A stretch of DNA of 64,000 bases from Solanum dulcamara (lineage: Eukaryota; Streptophyta; Magnoliopsida; Solanales; Solanaceae), in assembly GCF_947179165.1 (NCBI RefSeq), contig NC_077239.1, positions 67,684,634 to 67,748,633 of the forward strand, written 5' to 3'. Made by a program: the position numbers and the translations under genes. Shown here piece after piece: positions 1-12,000 of the stretch (position 1 is the first letter of the stretch; each line of letters starts with the position of its first letter). The notes under the pieces are model-generated. The model searched no databases. It was not told the origin of the DNA and worked only from the letters and a program-made list of their open reading frames with translations.

Positions 1-777
1 TATCCATTTTGCTCTAGTTAGACCCTTTCATTATGATACTCAATAATTTACTGTAACAAAGAAGAATTTAATGATTTTTATTAGTGATAAATATAAATAC
101 ATAAGCGTGAATTCCTTGCGGGTTTCAATGTCAAAATGGGGTGTTTTTTTTGGCTGCATTTGATTCAGCTAAAGTGGTTGAGCCTTTTTTTTTTTTTTGA
201 ATAGTTTAAGAAGTGGTTTCATTTACATTGTTCGTGAAATAGTTAAATCTGAAAGAATTTTGCGGGTGGAGTGGGCTTTTGAGGCGGCAAATATGCAGAA
301 TTGTTGGCGTGTATGGCAACTTATTGTCTCTTCTTGAAATAAAGTTTTTCCCTTTAAACTCAACATGTTCCTATTTAGTGGAGCTTATATTTTCTTCAGA
401 TCCTTTTCAGTTTTCGGATTTCCAATTTTACTTGAAGTTCACACATCAGCTTGGTCACACCTCTAAACATAAATAAAGAAACTCTCATAGGTTCCCTGGT
501 GATGGCAAGAACTCTCCCAACCTCTTTTTCTTTCTGCAAAGTGCCAGCAGTGGCACAAATCTTGTCTTGTTCACAATATATTTCTTTATGCCCCATCTTT
601 TGTTGTCTTTATTCTCTTTCTAAAACTCTTTTCCCCTCTCTCTTTAGTGTATGATTTATGTGCATTGTTGGTATCGATTGACATGATGATGTGAGGGTTA
701 TTTTCATTGCAATCACCGTTTTCGTTATTTTTAATACTATTGATTCTTGTGATTATGCATAAGTTAAATTTTTGTGT
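1..777. other. AT-rich non-coding DNA upstream of the RHON1-like exon
   Basis: No recognisable coding domain on either strand. The short open frames here lack family motifs. The stretch probably belongs to intron 1 or the 5' flank of the RHON1-like gene, because the large exon at 1709 opens with a splice acceptor and so needs an upstream exon. I could not find that first exon here and it may lie before base 1. Confidence 0.4.
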
Positions 778-1245
778 AGAGGTGTGAGAGGTTGGCTATG
801 GATGGTTTCAGGAGAGATAGAAGTAAATCAAAGAAGTATTGGGGAGAGATCATTAGAAAAGACATGATGCAGTTTCAACTTACTGAGGACATGACCTTAG
901 ATATGAGGGTTATGAGGGTGTGGAGGATACTGATTAGGGTAGAAGGTTAGTAGGTAGCAGTGGATTGTCTTTTTGTCCGTTCATATTAGTATTGGTATTG
1001 CTCCTATAGTTTTTTGTCCTCCGATTTCGATTATCGTATTGTTTTGTTGTAGTTTTTATTCAGTTGCTATTTGTTATTTCTTGTAATTCCGTTACTTCTT
1101 TTTCGGGACTTTTGGACTTTTTCCTTGAATGGATGGTCTATCGGAAACAAGCTCTCTACCTCTGAGGTAGGGGTAAGGTTTGCATACACTCTATCCTTCC
1201 CAGACCCCATTTTGTGGGACTACACTGGGTGTGTCGTTGTTGTAG
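778..1245 (+). mobile_element. RTE-type LINE, 5'-truncated 3' end
   Basis: The first ~170 bases encode the C-terminal tail of an RTE-clade LINE polyprotein ([19 protein letters not shown]), the same tail that is better preserved at 34231-34392. It is followed by a 3' UTR with the Solanaceae-type end: tcggaaacaagctctctacc, then gtaggggtaagg, then agacccc...tgggactacactgggt and a gttgt-rich tail. The upstream reverse transcriptase is absent, as expected of a 5'-truncated insertion. It lies before the RHON1-like exon, probably in its intron. I could not fix a target-site duplication. Confidence 0.75.
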
Positions 1246-1708
1246 TTCTCGTAGTGACAACAGTAAATATCATATTTAAAATGCAAATGCTTGTTATGGA
1301 AGCAGAATTAATGACTTTTTAACTTCTTATTTCTACATAGCTGTCAGACATGTAAGGCATAGGAAGGAATCTGATATAACATTGTACAGTTGTCCCAAAT
1401 AATGGTCTTTAATCGGTAAATGGAAATGCTTACTTGGAAGATGTAAATGGAATAACTTTTCTAAGATTATGCATCTTATTTCCTATACAGCTCTGATCCT
1501 ATTCTTTAGTCACCCTTCCACATGGAGGACAAAATAGTTTTAAGCTTCAGCTGCAATGTGAATGCATCAGTTGTGACCTACATGTTGATCATTCCGTTGA
1601 GAAAGAAATGGCTATTTAGAAACATTCTCTTATGCATAAGTTAATTTTTTTAATGTATCTGTAAAATCGAATATAAACACTTACATATATGCTATTATTC
1701 TATTTCAG

Positions 1709-2793
1709 GGTTTGGTTCCCCAGAAGGCAGATGTCTTCCCTGCTCAGGACTGTCAGGGAGGACAGTCACTTCTCATGGTGAATATCAGCACTTCTCCAAG
1801 GTCAAGATTTTGAACTTGAAATCTCCTTACAGGAGCACATCTTATATGTGTAATGCTAGTAGCTTCAGCAATCATAAAAGAAATCCAGATTTTTCGAGGC
1901 AAAACAAGCACGGGTTCTCCAGGGGGAGGAACAGGCAAAATGAAGACAGAGATGGTTATGACAATATAGAAGAATCTGAAATGCTATCTTCAAGGAATGG
2001 GCCACTGCTTACTACACCAAACACTTCGAAATTCCAAGCTACAGCCACTCCAGGCCCAAGGGAAAAGGAGATTGTTGAACTATTTAGAAAGGTCCAGGCT
2101 CAGCTTCGGGAAAGAGCCACGATAAAGGAGGAGAAAAAGTCTGAAGAGTTGCAAGGAAAGGGTAAAGAGAGTGAAACTGTTGATTCCCTTCTTAAGCTTT
2201 TAAGGAAACACTCAGTTCAGAAAGGGAAGAAAACCAGTAGCAGTAGAAGTAGCAACTTTGTCCTTGACCAGCCAGATAAGAGCAATGTCTTTTCTGAACA
2301 GAGAGCTAGCAATCTCACTGAACTAAATAGCAATGTGAACCATGTGGCACAAGAAAGTGGCACCCCAGTTGTTAACCGGCCTAAGTCAAACTTCCAACGT
2401 AGATCTCCAGTTCCGCGAATCAAGTTTCAGCCTATTTATCACGAGGGAGGTACTGATAACCCTGTTGCCTCTACTGCTACAGATAAGATGGAAAAGGACA
2501 TACATCTGGACCCTGAACTTGGCGAAATTCCTAGAAGTACGGTTGATTCTGACACTCAGCCTATTTTCTCAGATAAGCATGTGTTTGATGAAATGGCTGA
2601 TGATGATACTGCCAAAATGTATGGAAGTGTTGATGCTAGTGATGATGAAGAACACAATCAAGTTGGACATGATGAATTAGCTGAAATGAAGCTAACAGAA
2701 CTGCGAGCAATTGCAAAGTCCCGTGGTTTGAGGGGATACTCGAAACTGAAAAAGCTAGAGCTCATTGAGTTGCTAAGTGCTGATCAAGTCTGA
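1709..2793 (+). CDS. RHON1: RHON1-like protein, large 3' coding exon (Rho-N domain, predicted plastid)
   Basis: The exon begins after a polypyrimidine tract and AG at 1707-1708 and stays open for 360 codons to TGA at 2791-2793. The first two bases complete a codon split by the intron, so an upstream exon holding the initiator ATG is required. The N-terminal part carries a cysteine-containing GSPEGRCLPCSG stretch typical of RHON1/BP-73-like proteins. The middle is charged and low in complexity (KEIVELFRKVQAQLRERA, then a Lys/Ser-rich linker and an acidic stretch). The last ~40 residues form a Rho-N (Rho termination factor N-terminal) helical domain: ELAEMKLTELRAIAKSRGLR, then YSKLKKLELIELL. 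In Arabidopsis, RHON1 is a chloroplast RNA-binding protein that works with RNase E in plastid mRNA processing; the same role here is inferred. The TTG at 1810 is not a real start. Confidence 0.85.
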
Positions 2794-3830
2794 TAAGGTT
2801 CACAAGTAAAGTGACAACATGATGTAGAATTTTGTTGCACATTCTTCCTTTGTTTTCTGCATAATGTTCAACTTACATAGTACTCTTTCTCTTGATGGTG
2901 GTTTCTGTGGTCAAATTGGATAATTTTGTTTACTTCATCTAAGTAGCTTTCTCTTGCCCTGATATACATATTTCACCAACTTTTTAAAATCCTTTTTGTG
3001 TATCACATTATTTCATATGTTCATCATACTTATTGGTGATTCTGAATCTCTGTAACTGTTATTAGTCTATCTTGGACTCTTTTGACTTCAGCAAAATCTG
3101 CTGTTCAAATTAGAGAGACATCGTCGCACATGCAGTAGTGCAGGTAATTACATACCATTTACTCTTAAGAGTGAGCATGTGATTATTCTGAACTTTTCGT
3201 TTTGGAGGTTAAGATACTTGCTATGACTACAATATAATGGGGTGTTATTTCCTTCTCCTTTGTAATTCTGGCAACTCAGCTCAAACAAATGTATGTGCTG
3301 CTTGGTGGTGTTTACTTCTCCCAAGTTTAATGCTCAAGTACTTCCCATCATCGATGTTGAAATCTGCTATAAGAAGATTCAACTCTCCGTAAAATGTGTT
3401 GCTAAGGTTACTAGTGCTATCTTCAGTGTTGCCTTGTTGCTGAACCAGGAAGGGAGTGAACTGGCTCATGACTTATGGAGTGGTATTCGTTCTCATGTCC
3501 TTTCCTTTTTCATCTTATTCCTCTTTCTAACCGTTTTCCCCCGAATCCTGTGTCACCTTGATGAATATTATCAACATTTTAATGATATTCATACTCTGTT
3601 TCAAACTTAGGAATCAAAATGCAGTCACAATTGTATGGAAGTAAGCTTACACTATTGAATATAACTGAACGTTACATATATTTGACTCTGTTGACACTGT
3701 AAGACTTAGTTGATTTTATTTCTGGTTGTGGTTCATGGTGCCTTTAATTGACAAATATGTTCAACATCTGAAGTCTTTTCGGCTATATATATGTCCCTTC
3801 TGAACGCATTGATATATCTCCATTATATAG
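2794..3830 (+). other. 3' flank of the RHON1-like gene; no further gene recognised
   Basis: This stretch should hold the 3' UTR and downstream flank. A 105-codon open frame at 3293-3610 and an antisense one at 3281-3469 resemble no family I know. I see no other supported feature. Confidence 0.4.
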
Positions 3831-3930
3831 TATGAAATTTCTTTGATTACACATACGCTTTCAAATTAAATCTTCTAAAGTATGAAATTTCTTTAATTAC
3901 ACATACGCTTTCAAATTAAATCTTCTAAAG
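3831..3930. repeat. 50-bp tandem duplication, two copies
   Basis: A 50-base unit starting tatgaaatttcttt is present twice, head to tail, at 3831-3880 and 3881-3930. The copies differ at one visible position (g/a in ctttgatt versus ctttaatt). This is a simple local duplication in intergenic DNA. Confidence 0.9.
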
Positions 3931-4637
3931 TGGTCATGAAGGGAAAACTCAAAGCAATTACATAGCCTTAACATTAATTACTCATTTTTCAAGACTTGAC
4001 TAAACATCAATTAACAAGGGTAATATGGTAATTAGTTATGTCAATCATTATTTCTTAATGGATGTGTCAAGTCCAAATAGGACAAATAAAAGTGAACAGA
4101 GGAAGCTAGGCACTATATATAGCTATATTATGAAAAATGACCCCAAATGTACAACCCATATAAGGTCCTCAATCAATTGAGGACACTTCACGCCTTTCCG
4201 CACATCAAGAACTGAATATTTAGAACATAAATAACATAGCATTGAGATCTGACAACGAGTTAACTAAGAATTAAAATTGAGGACTAATCTAATACCATAT
4301 CAAAAAGAATGAAAGTTGTGCCTTTTAACTTAACCTAAAATCTAAATCCCGAGTTGAGAATGGCTTAATTATAACCATAGAAGTAGACAACAACCTATCT
4401 CCTCGACAACGTGGGGCATTTAACATTTCTTTAGTAGAGAAGACAACTTTAATTTAATGGAAAATATAAAATGTGAATCTGCATTAGATTGGTTCACGTA
4501 GGGTTGGCTGTATATATGTCGTGTAAGAGTCAGATCAGACTGCCCTCAACAATCTAGCTAGTATAAAGACTGTTAGAAACACAAATAAATTATTGTTCTC
4601 GTTAGAAAAGTTATTTATCCTCACTCAAAATTTATTA
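3931..4637. other. AT-rich intergenic DNA
   Basis: No open frame of note and no recognised repeat family. I see nothing I can support in this interval. Confidence 0.4.
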
Positions 4638-4707
4638 TTTAATGACAATCCCCAGATCCTGCGCATAGCGGGAGCTTTAGTGCACCGGACTGCCCCTTTA
4701 ATGACAA
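4638..4707 (+). mobile_element. Au-type SINE, 48-bp 5'-truncated copy with TSD
   Basis: Bases 4649-4696 match the 3' end of the Au SINE seen at full length at 35107-35288: cctgcgcatagcgggagctt then tagtgcaccgg. They are flanked by perfect 11-bp direct repeats TTTAATGACAA (4638-4648 and 4697-4707). Only the extreme 3' end was integrated, so this is a severely 5'-truncated retroposition event. Confidence 0.85.
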
Positions 4708-6597
4708 GTAGGGGCTTGCAGATCTACCATACAAGCTATGGGTTCGGAAGAATCAAGTTATTTTAGCTTAAATTTAAAAATTTCTTTAATATGTAGATAG
4801 TAAAATTAAAAAAAAAAATATAAATTTCATAAACTTAAAAACTTTTGGATATGTTCTCTAGATATAACAAACTCGCTTTGTGACTATTTTTGGAAAGGTA
4901 TGCTTTCATGTACACGAATGCGACGCACTTCTTAATTATATCACAAAACAATAAGTAAAATTTAATTATAATTCCACATTTTTCTCAGCAAATATATTTT
5001 TAGAAAACAAGGTAGCATAACTTAAACGACACATATGTTTCACTATTATTAAAAACTATAACACTAAAAACCATGTGGCTACAAAATCTAGAACTGAGGT
5101 GCATGGTGGAGCTGAAATTCATATATAGGTAGTTTTAAAAAAATGCTAAGAGTGATAATCAAGTGTCACGTGAAATTTAATTAAATAAATTTTGAAAGAC
5201 GATAAATTATACAACAAAAGAAAATACATAAAAGAGAAAATTTTCCTCCCAAACAAAAAAGTAAATTAGCCCTAATGTAAAAAAATTATAGTTTTCTTTA
5301 TGAAATGAAAATCAATTACAATAAGAAAAGATCGTGATCACTCTATACTTAAAAACACAGTAAAATTAACGGAGTCTAAAAGTCACCGTTTTGGATGGAA
5401 AAAACATCAACCAACTCTTTTTTATACGTTTGATTTTTTCGAATCAGAGTTTACGTCATGGTTCTAATTATTTGTATAAGGTCCATAGATGTTGATAACA
5501 GAATTAACAATTTTTTATTTTGTTCCTTTACAGATAACAAAAAATTGTTTATGAGACAATAAGAAAGAGCTGGTTACAATACAAACTAAAATATTTCAGC
5601 TTATACCAAATAAAGATGTGCAAGATTAATTTGACGGATCTCAACCTATATATATACTGACAATATCCCTCCAATTATACTTTTGTCTTTCCCATTTAAT
5701 TACCATTAAACTAAAAGTTGGTATAACCAAACTATAATTCGAACCCAAATTTCAAAACTTTTTTCTTTTTCGCATTATTATTATTTCATTATTTTAGTAT
5801 TTTATTATTTTTCGTGGCACGCATACATTTTGTTTTGTCGTGTTAATGCAGCTGCAAGTGAGTTGGCATTGTTCACTCAACTAAAAGTTTGATGGGATAA
5901 TTGAGTTACATGATTGTATTCAGAGAAAAAAAGTCCATGCATGGTTAATGTTAATTTATACTAAATCACATGAATTTATCATTACTAAGTAATGAATTGA
6001 GGTAAGAATTAGTAATAATTACTAACTGATCATAATTAAGGGAGAGAAGTGCATGTACATGTATTTAGTGTCGTCTAAACATTGGGTGTTAAATTTTTCC
6101 GTATTCAAAGTTTATGATATTGACGGAGAGCAACATAAAGTCGAGGGGTTCAACACTTTTAATCATGTATAATCAGTATAATTTTCTGCTAAAGGGATTG
6201 GTTGAAACCTCTAGACCCTTACTAGCTTAGCCCCTTTTTAGGAATACTTAAATTTTTTATTCTAAAAAAAGTTGCCTTGTCATTGCCATTGATGTGAATT
6301 GCAAAAGAGGAAGGTGGATTTTACCTTGTCTTCCTAATGGGATTTGTACAATATATAGCCCCCGTTAATTAGGAGTACTTACATAACTAGGAAAGGTATT
6401 GTAGATTCCCACGCATATTGTATAAATTAGATAGAGAAGTGTGGCTTTATATCGCGATATCATATCTTTATGCTATTAAAAATAAATATTTTTCTCATCG
6501 TAAATTAATGAGAAATTTATGTTGTAGAACATGATTTTTTACTCATTTTCCATCGAATCAATCACCTTAAAGGGTTTACTCAGTATTTTCTTTTAGG
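4708..6597. other. AT-rich intergenic DNA without recognised genes
   Basis: Low-complexity AT-rich sequence with short A and T runs on both strands. No coding domain, RNA gene or clearly bounded repeat was recognised. Confidence 0.4.
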
Positions 6598-6864
6598 GTA
6601 ACTGGGAGCATGTCCCGACAAATTTATTTTATTTCAGTCATTAAAGGGTTTTAGTTAGACATTAGTTGTTCAGTTTTTTTAGTTATTTCATTCTGTTATG
6701 AATTTAAGTATTATTGCTAGTTAGTCATGTTTCATGAGCTTCCACTTGCATTATATAGAATGTCAATTTGATCTTTAGCAGCAAGTCAGTACCAATGATT
6801 CGCTTGGGGTAACTCATAATTCTAAATGTCGATCACACCTAGGGTATAAATTCGAATCGTGACA
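6598..6864 (+). mobile_element. Remnant of a Gypsy-type LTR 3' end
   Basis: The stretch starts near catgtcccgacaaa, resembling 25607-25621, and ends in gggtataaattcgaatcgtgaca, a terminus shape shared by several long LTRs in this window (…gggt-cgtgaca). No primer-binding site follows, so it is probably a truncated fragment. The left border is approximate. Confidence 0.4.
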
Positions 6865-9031
6865 AAAAGAATCCACATACACATACGTAAAGATTCATAT
6901 GTCGAAGCAAAAATGCAATCCTTATCGTACAACAGTTCATTTTGATCTGGGAAGTACAATAGACTCTCCCCTTCACTTATTAAGTGGAAAATCGTCGTCG
7001 GCATTCTATAAGCGACTTGACCGAGTCTACGAAGGCTGACATAAAGTTTCAACATAAAAATAAATCGCCTCGACTCTCTCTCTCTCTATATGTCTTTCCA
7101 CAAAGAAACTCACACACTTATAATGAGAGAAAAGAGAAAATTTAATCAAATAAGAAAGAACATATTTGAGAGAGTTCTAACTGGCTATTCATGTGCAACA
7201 TAATACTATAAACCAGATTGAAGAACATGTTTCATAAATAGTCATTTGTCCCACAATCTTCTTTTCTAGTCACCTTGGTATTAGGAAGTTCAATAATCTT
7301 TTATATACTTTAACTTCGAATTAAGTATATTTGTACCTTACTATTTTTCTAGAAGTATTGTTTAGGAAACAATAATCTTTTATATACTTTAACTTCGAAT
7401 TAAGTATAATAGGGTTTAATATTCCGTGCTGATTGTAGAGTTAGGAATAGAGTTAGTTTCTAGGTTATAAGTGCTTGTAATCTAAATAAGTGTTTGAGGT
7501 TAATGTTTTAATGAAGTTTGTACAAATCCTACGATTGTGATTTTTCGTCCTTGTGATGAGTTGAATGTTTACCATATAAAAAAATACCTTATTGCTATTT
7601 TTACATTGTCGTAATTTTGATACGATTTTTATTTTATTTTATTTTTTAAAAAAAGTTGATTGTAATATGTCATTGTGATTATTCAAAGTCAGTATAGTTG
7701 TTAGGTCCTTTTTAGACGTCGTTGCGATTCCCATAATCTGTTTGCTGTCTTATCTCTCCCCCTACCTAACCAACATTTAAAAAAAAAATATTGCATATTT
7801 TCGACCTAATATGGGACAACCTGAGACAAATTGTGCTTTTTATCTCTATCCTAAATCTTAGATATTCAAAACCTTAATTCATAATGTACATGTTTCATTG
7901 ACAAGTGCTTCACTTAATCATCATTGACCATCATTTTTATTATTATTAATATATATATCTCCTGCTTATCCATATAATATAACCAATAACTATTATTGCC
8001 CTCTATTTCAGTTTAAGTGATCATAAATTTTTTTTTAGTTTAATTTGCTTAAAGATTACGATTTCCTCTAAATTTTAAAATAGCTTAACTTTTACCTTTA
8101 ATGCCAAGCTTTTGTAGAAAAACAAACAAATATTATTATTACATATCTAAAGTCATAAATTTCAAATATCTTTATTTCTTTCTCAAATTATACGGAATGC
8201 TTAAAATGAAATAATTGGAGTAACAAAACTTTGGTTAAAAAACCAAGGAAGAGATACTAAAATCAAAAGGTTTCAGTCTTCAGATTTAAAATCCATCAAA
8301 ATGTGAAGCTTGTATCCATTTTGAATGTTAGTACGCTCAAAAAATTGTTTTGTATAGTTGAGTTACATAAATATTATAAGTATATTTTTAATTTACTGGG
8401 GTGAAATGCAATAGCCAGAGCTTTATGTTACTTTTTGAGCTTTTGTTTTTGCATATAACACCTGAAATGTACTAGAGAACAAAATAGGACAAGGAGTTAA
8501 ATCAAATCACTCATTCACAGCTCATCAAAATAAAAATAAAAAAGAGACAAAGAGGGGCGGCCCCTACAATCAAAATCAAACAATCTATTTATAGTACCTA
8601 TAGCTTACTATTGTCCAAAGTTGGTAAAGCAACTTGATTAGAGCCCTTCTATTTTGAGATAAATAATTTATCAATATATTTTTGAATTATTCAAAATATA
8701 TCAATTTTGCTTTTCATTACTTTTTCTGTACAAATTATACCTTGACATAAGTCAATTAGTTTAAAGGTGCCTTTCATTACTTTTTTGGTACAAAATACCC
8801 CCTAGGAAAAGTAGATGTATTTGAGAAAGGTAATTAGATAGAACATGACACAATTTTAGATTTAGAAAAATACATATTTTTTCATTTAAATAACTATATT
8901 ATTGCATATATTGTAATTTCGTTTAAATAAATATGTTATTATATCTATTATAATCTATTCTTTTTTATTTTTATATATAGAATTTTATATTGTCGTGATA
9001 CACACGTGCATCGTATGTACTCTAAACTAGT
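6865..9031. other. AT-rich intergenic DNA without recognised genes
   Basis: No open frame with a recognisable domain. The interval contains the separated 39-bp direct repeat listed at 7291-7408 and loosely repeated tttcattactttt segments near 8711 and 8770. Otherwise I see nothing I can name. Confidence 0.4.
7291..7408. repeat. Separated direct repeat of about 39 bp
   Basis: The segment caataatcttttatatactt, continuing taacttcgaattaagtata, occurs at 7291-7329 and again at 7370-7408, offset by 79 bases. The intervening 40 bases are not repeated after the second copy. This could be a local duplication or the footprint of a lost insertion. Confidence 0.8.
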
Positions 9032-9438
9032 TAATATTAAGGAAAAATTACTTGATTGAGTGCTTTTTAAAAATTAATTACTGATTTTAGCGATATTTTT
9101 TATTTATTACCATTTATAGCAATATATAGCAATACTATGATAAATCTACACTTGTATTAAAACTAAATTATGCATACAATATAAATGTATTATAAGTGTT
9201 TTAAAATATATATTATGTTTGTGTGGTAAGAAACTAACATAATGTATTATAAGTCTATTAAAGTATGTGATAAATATATTATCCATCTATAAAACTTGTA
9301 TTATATATATTTTATAAATAGTTCTCTGCAATATGTATTAAAACTGTATTATAAGTGTTCAGTGAATTTTTTTTTATTGTTATAAATGATAAATATTTTT
9401 TTAATGTTGTATATTTATGTAAGTTTCCCTAATATTAA
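9032..9438. mobile_element. Mutator-type MITE with 9-bp TSD
   Basis: A 389-bp AT-rich element (9041-9429) is flanked by perfect 9-bp direct repeats TAATATTAA at 9032-9040 and 9430-9438. Its ends are imperfect inverted repeats: GGAAAAATTAC at the left, and GGGAAACTTAC read from the right on the other strand. It has no coding capacity. A 9-bp duplication is characteristic of Mutator-like transposons, so this is read as a non-autonomous MULE-derived MITE. Confidence 0.65.
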
Positions 9439-9715
9439 AGTGGCTTGCAACGATCCAAGTAGCCCCAAACACTTTTTTTTAAAAAAATTAACAATTACTT
9501 CAAATCAAATATAAAATACTCCAATTTTTCTTTGGACTATTTAAATGGGACAAACTTTTCTTCTTTTCCCCTCTTTAATTTGTTTCAGGATGAGTGAATT
9601 TCTTGATAAAATAAAAAGGTATTAATTTTTTCCCTCAAAATTATCCTTATCTTATAAATATATATTAAATATTTTTTTTAAAAGTCTTCAAAAGCTTCTT
9701 TATATTTTTCCATGC
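9439..9715. other. Short AT-rich spacer
   Basis: Sequence between the MITE and the LTR that starts at 9716. Nothing recognised. Confidence 0.4.
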
Positions 9716-12000
9716 TGTAATGACCCGTTAGGTAATTTTGAGAATGAGTCTTCTTTCTTTCATAGAAGACCCTTTTCGTAAATTTAAGTTGAAAATTTTG
9801 GATTTTTCGGTAACTTTGGTTAATTAGTTGAGGGATAATTTTAGAGAGTTAATTTAACTGATGGGCTAAAGTGTTAATTTATTTAATATCTTATACTACT
9901 TTTCTTATATTTATTAAAATAGGTTAGTAGGGTTTGTAAATCTTAAAACATAATTAGTTTGAAAAAATAATAATAATAAAAGAAAAAAATTATATATTTA
10001 TATATATAATCTGATGGCTTAATGCCATCAGATGTAACGAAAACAAAAAGAGAGAACAACGACGCACGAACACAAAAACTGGAGAGAAAAAAATACGAAG
10101 GAAGAAAGAAAAGAAAGGGGAAAAGAAAAATAAAGGAGAAGAGAAAAATATGAATTTTCATTCCAAAGCGTCAAGATAATTATTCTCATCCTTTCCATTA
10201 AATTTTTATGTGATTATGAACATATTTTTAGGGTATATTGGTGGAGAAACAATGCTGAAATAAGAAAATATGATCATAGGGTTCTTCATATAAAATCTTG
10301 ATTTGGGGGTCGAATAACGATCCGTTTTAGCTGAAATTTGACATGTGAGTTTATTTTATCATGAATGAACATAATCGGAAAGAAAATTTCAGATTTCACT
10401 TCAATGACATAGAATGAGTTAGTTCCCGAATTTTAATATATTGAGATAGATAATTAAATATTAGGTATATTATATTTTATGAATTCCATTAAATTTATGA
10501 TATTGGGGAAATTAGAACCTAACCCTAGGCTTAAAATTTGGAATTATGAGAGTTGACATGTTATTTGACATCAACATTAGAAACTTGATTATAGTTTTGG
10601 GTAGGTTTTGGGTCTAGGCTAGACATATAATAATATGAGTGTTGTTAGTTTCAGAATCTTATTGTGGTTATTTATTTGATTAGATTATACTTATTTGGAG
10701 GCCCAACGAAAGGGAAGACTCAAGTACCAGAGTAATTGTTTGATTAATTAAGGCAAGTGAATTTCTAAACCTCAGTTTAAGCTTGTAGATGCTTGTATTT
10801 CCGTGTTATGTGTACTGGAGAGTAATAAAAATTGGAATGGGTTATTGACTGTATGATTGACCTTAAAAATAGAGATGAGGGGTATAAAATGGTGATCTAA
10901 TGACATAAATTGGTAGAATTGATATGTTGTGATTATGAATTTATTTTGGACATGTGAAATGACTATGTTGATGTGAGATAGAAAAAATTATTGTTGTTGT
11001 CATTTTATTATCGTGAATTATATGAACATGAATTGATTTCATTGGTTCTGACATATTGTGTTGAGACTGAAAATGATATGAAATAAAAAAGGTCGGGCTA
11101 CACGCTCTATGGAAGGTATTATAAAATAAAAGGGTCGGGCCACACGCTCCGTGACGCTCCATGGCAGGCATTATGAAACAAAGGGGTCGGGCCACACGCT
11201 CCGTGGAAGGATACGTATATTGAGGAGATGGGCCACACGCTCAGTGGTAGGTTACATAGACAAAAATTTCCCCCATGGGTTCCGAACTGTAATTCAAGGA
11301 TGTGTATCGATAGGATAGACATGCATCATCTCGTTCCATTGCATCGCATTTTGTTGATATTTGTGAATTCGTGTTTACCCTTTTATTGCTCTGTATATGC
11401 TGAACTTAACTTGATATGATTCATTGATGAGACTATTGATGAGTATTTGTGGATTGTATTACTGTTATTATTGTACGAGTGTAGAGTTGGGATGGTTTTA
11501 TGTAGGTTGTAGTTAAGGAGGGTCGGTTGGGAGAACAAGAGTACTTGTATCTATTGAGCTTTGCTTAGTTTTAGTTGTCCACTTGGTGAGTACCGTGTTG
11601 TTTGATACTCATCCCTTGCTTCTACACTTGTGTAGGTTGTGAGCCCAGACTTTCTTGATCTCCTAGTGTTTCCACTGCATCCGAGGCTATCATTCCGAGT
11701 GTTGAGGTAGCTGTTACATCCATCTAGCGGACACCTCTTACTTTTTTATTATGTTTTAGTCCTATTCTAGAGACAAAGACATTGTGACTATATTTTCTTT
11801 CGTACTTCGGTAATGTATTAGTGGCTTGTACATGTGATAACCAATCTTGGGGGATTTTGAGGTTGTTTTAGGTGTTTTCGGTTAAGTTAAATTTTGATTT
11901 ATGTCTTTTTCTTCCGCATCTACTTTCCGTTGGGTATTAGGCTGACTTGTCTTGATGGGTAGAGATGAGTGTCATCACACCCGTATTTGGGTCATGACCA
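9716..12000 (+). mobile_element. Gypsy-type 5' LTR (2.3 kb), followed by a tRNA-Met primer-binding site
   Basis: The interval opens with TGTAATGACCCG and closes at the degenerate terminus ...gggtcatgacca. Two bases later comes tggtattagagcc (12003-12015), one mismatch from the initiator tRNA-Met primer-binding site found behind plant LTRs. A related LTR start (tgtaacgaccc) occurs at 59436 and shares several hundred bases of recognisable structure, including the agtgttaattt...taatacctta block. The LTR contains an internal short tandem array. No intact genes follow it. Confidence 0.7.
11085..11255 (+). repeat. Tandem repeats of about 45 bp inside the 9.7-kb LTR
   Basis: About four degenerate units share gggtcgggccacacgctccg followed by tggaaggtat and an AT-rich spacer. 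The antisense open frames across them are repeat shadows, not proteins. Confidence 0.75.

Noticed and set aside
2217..2680. ORFs on both strands overlapping the RHON1-like exon
   Set aside because: Shadows of the long RHON1-like reading frame; no conserved motifs.
3281..3610. Open frames on both strands downstream of RHON1
   Set aside because: No recognisable domain, probably 3' flank or old repeat; kept only as a note in the gap entry.
9943..10161. Phe/Leu-rich 72-codon antisense ORF
   Set aside because: Low-complexity translation of an A-rich LTR segment.
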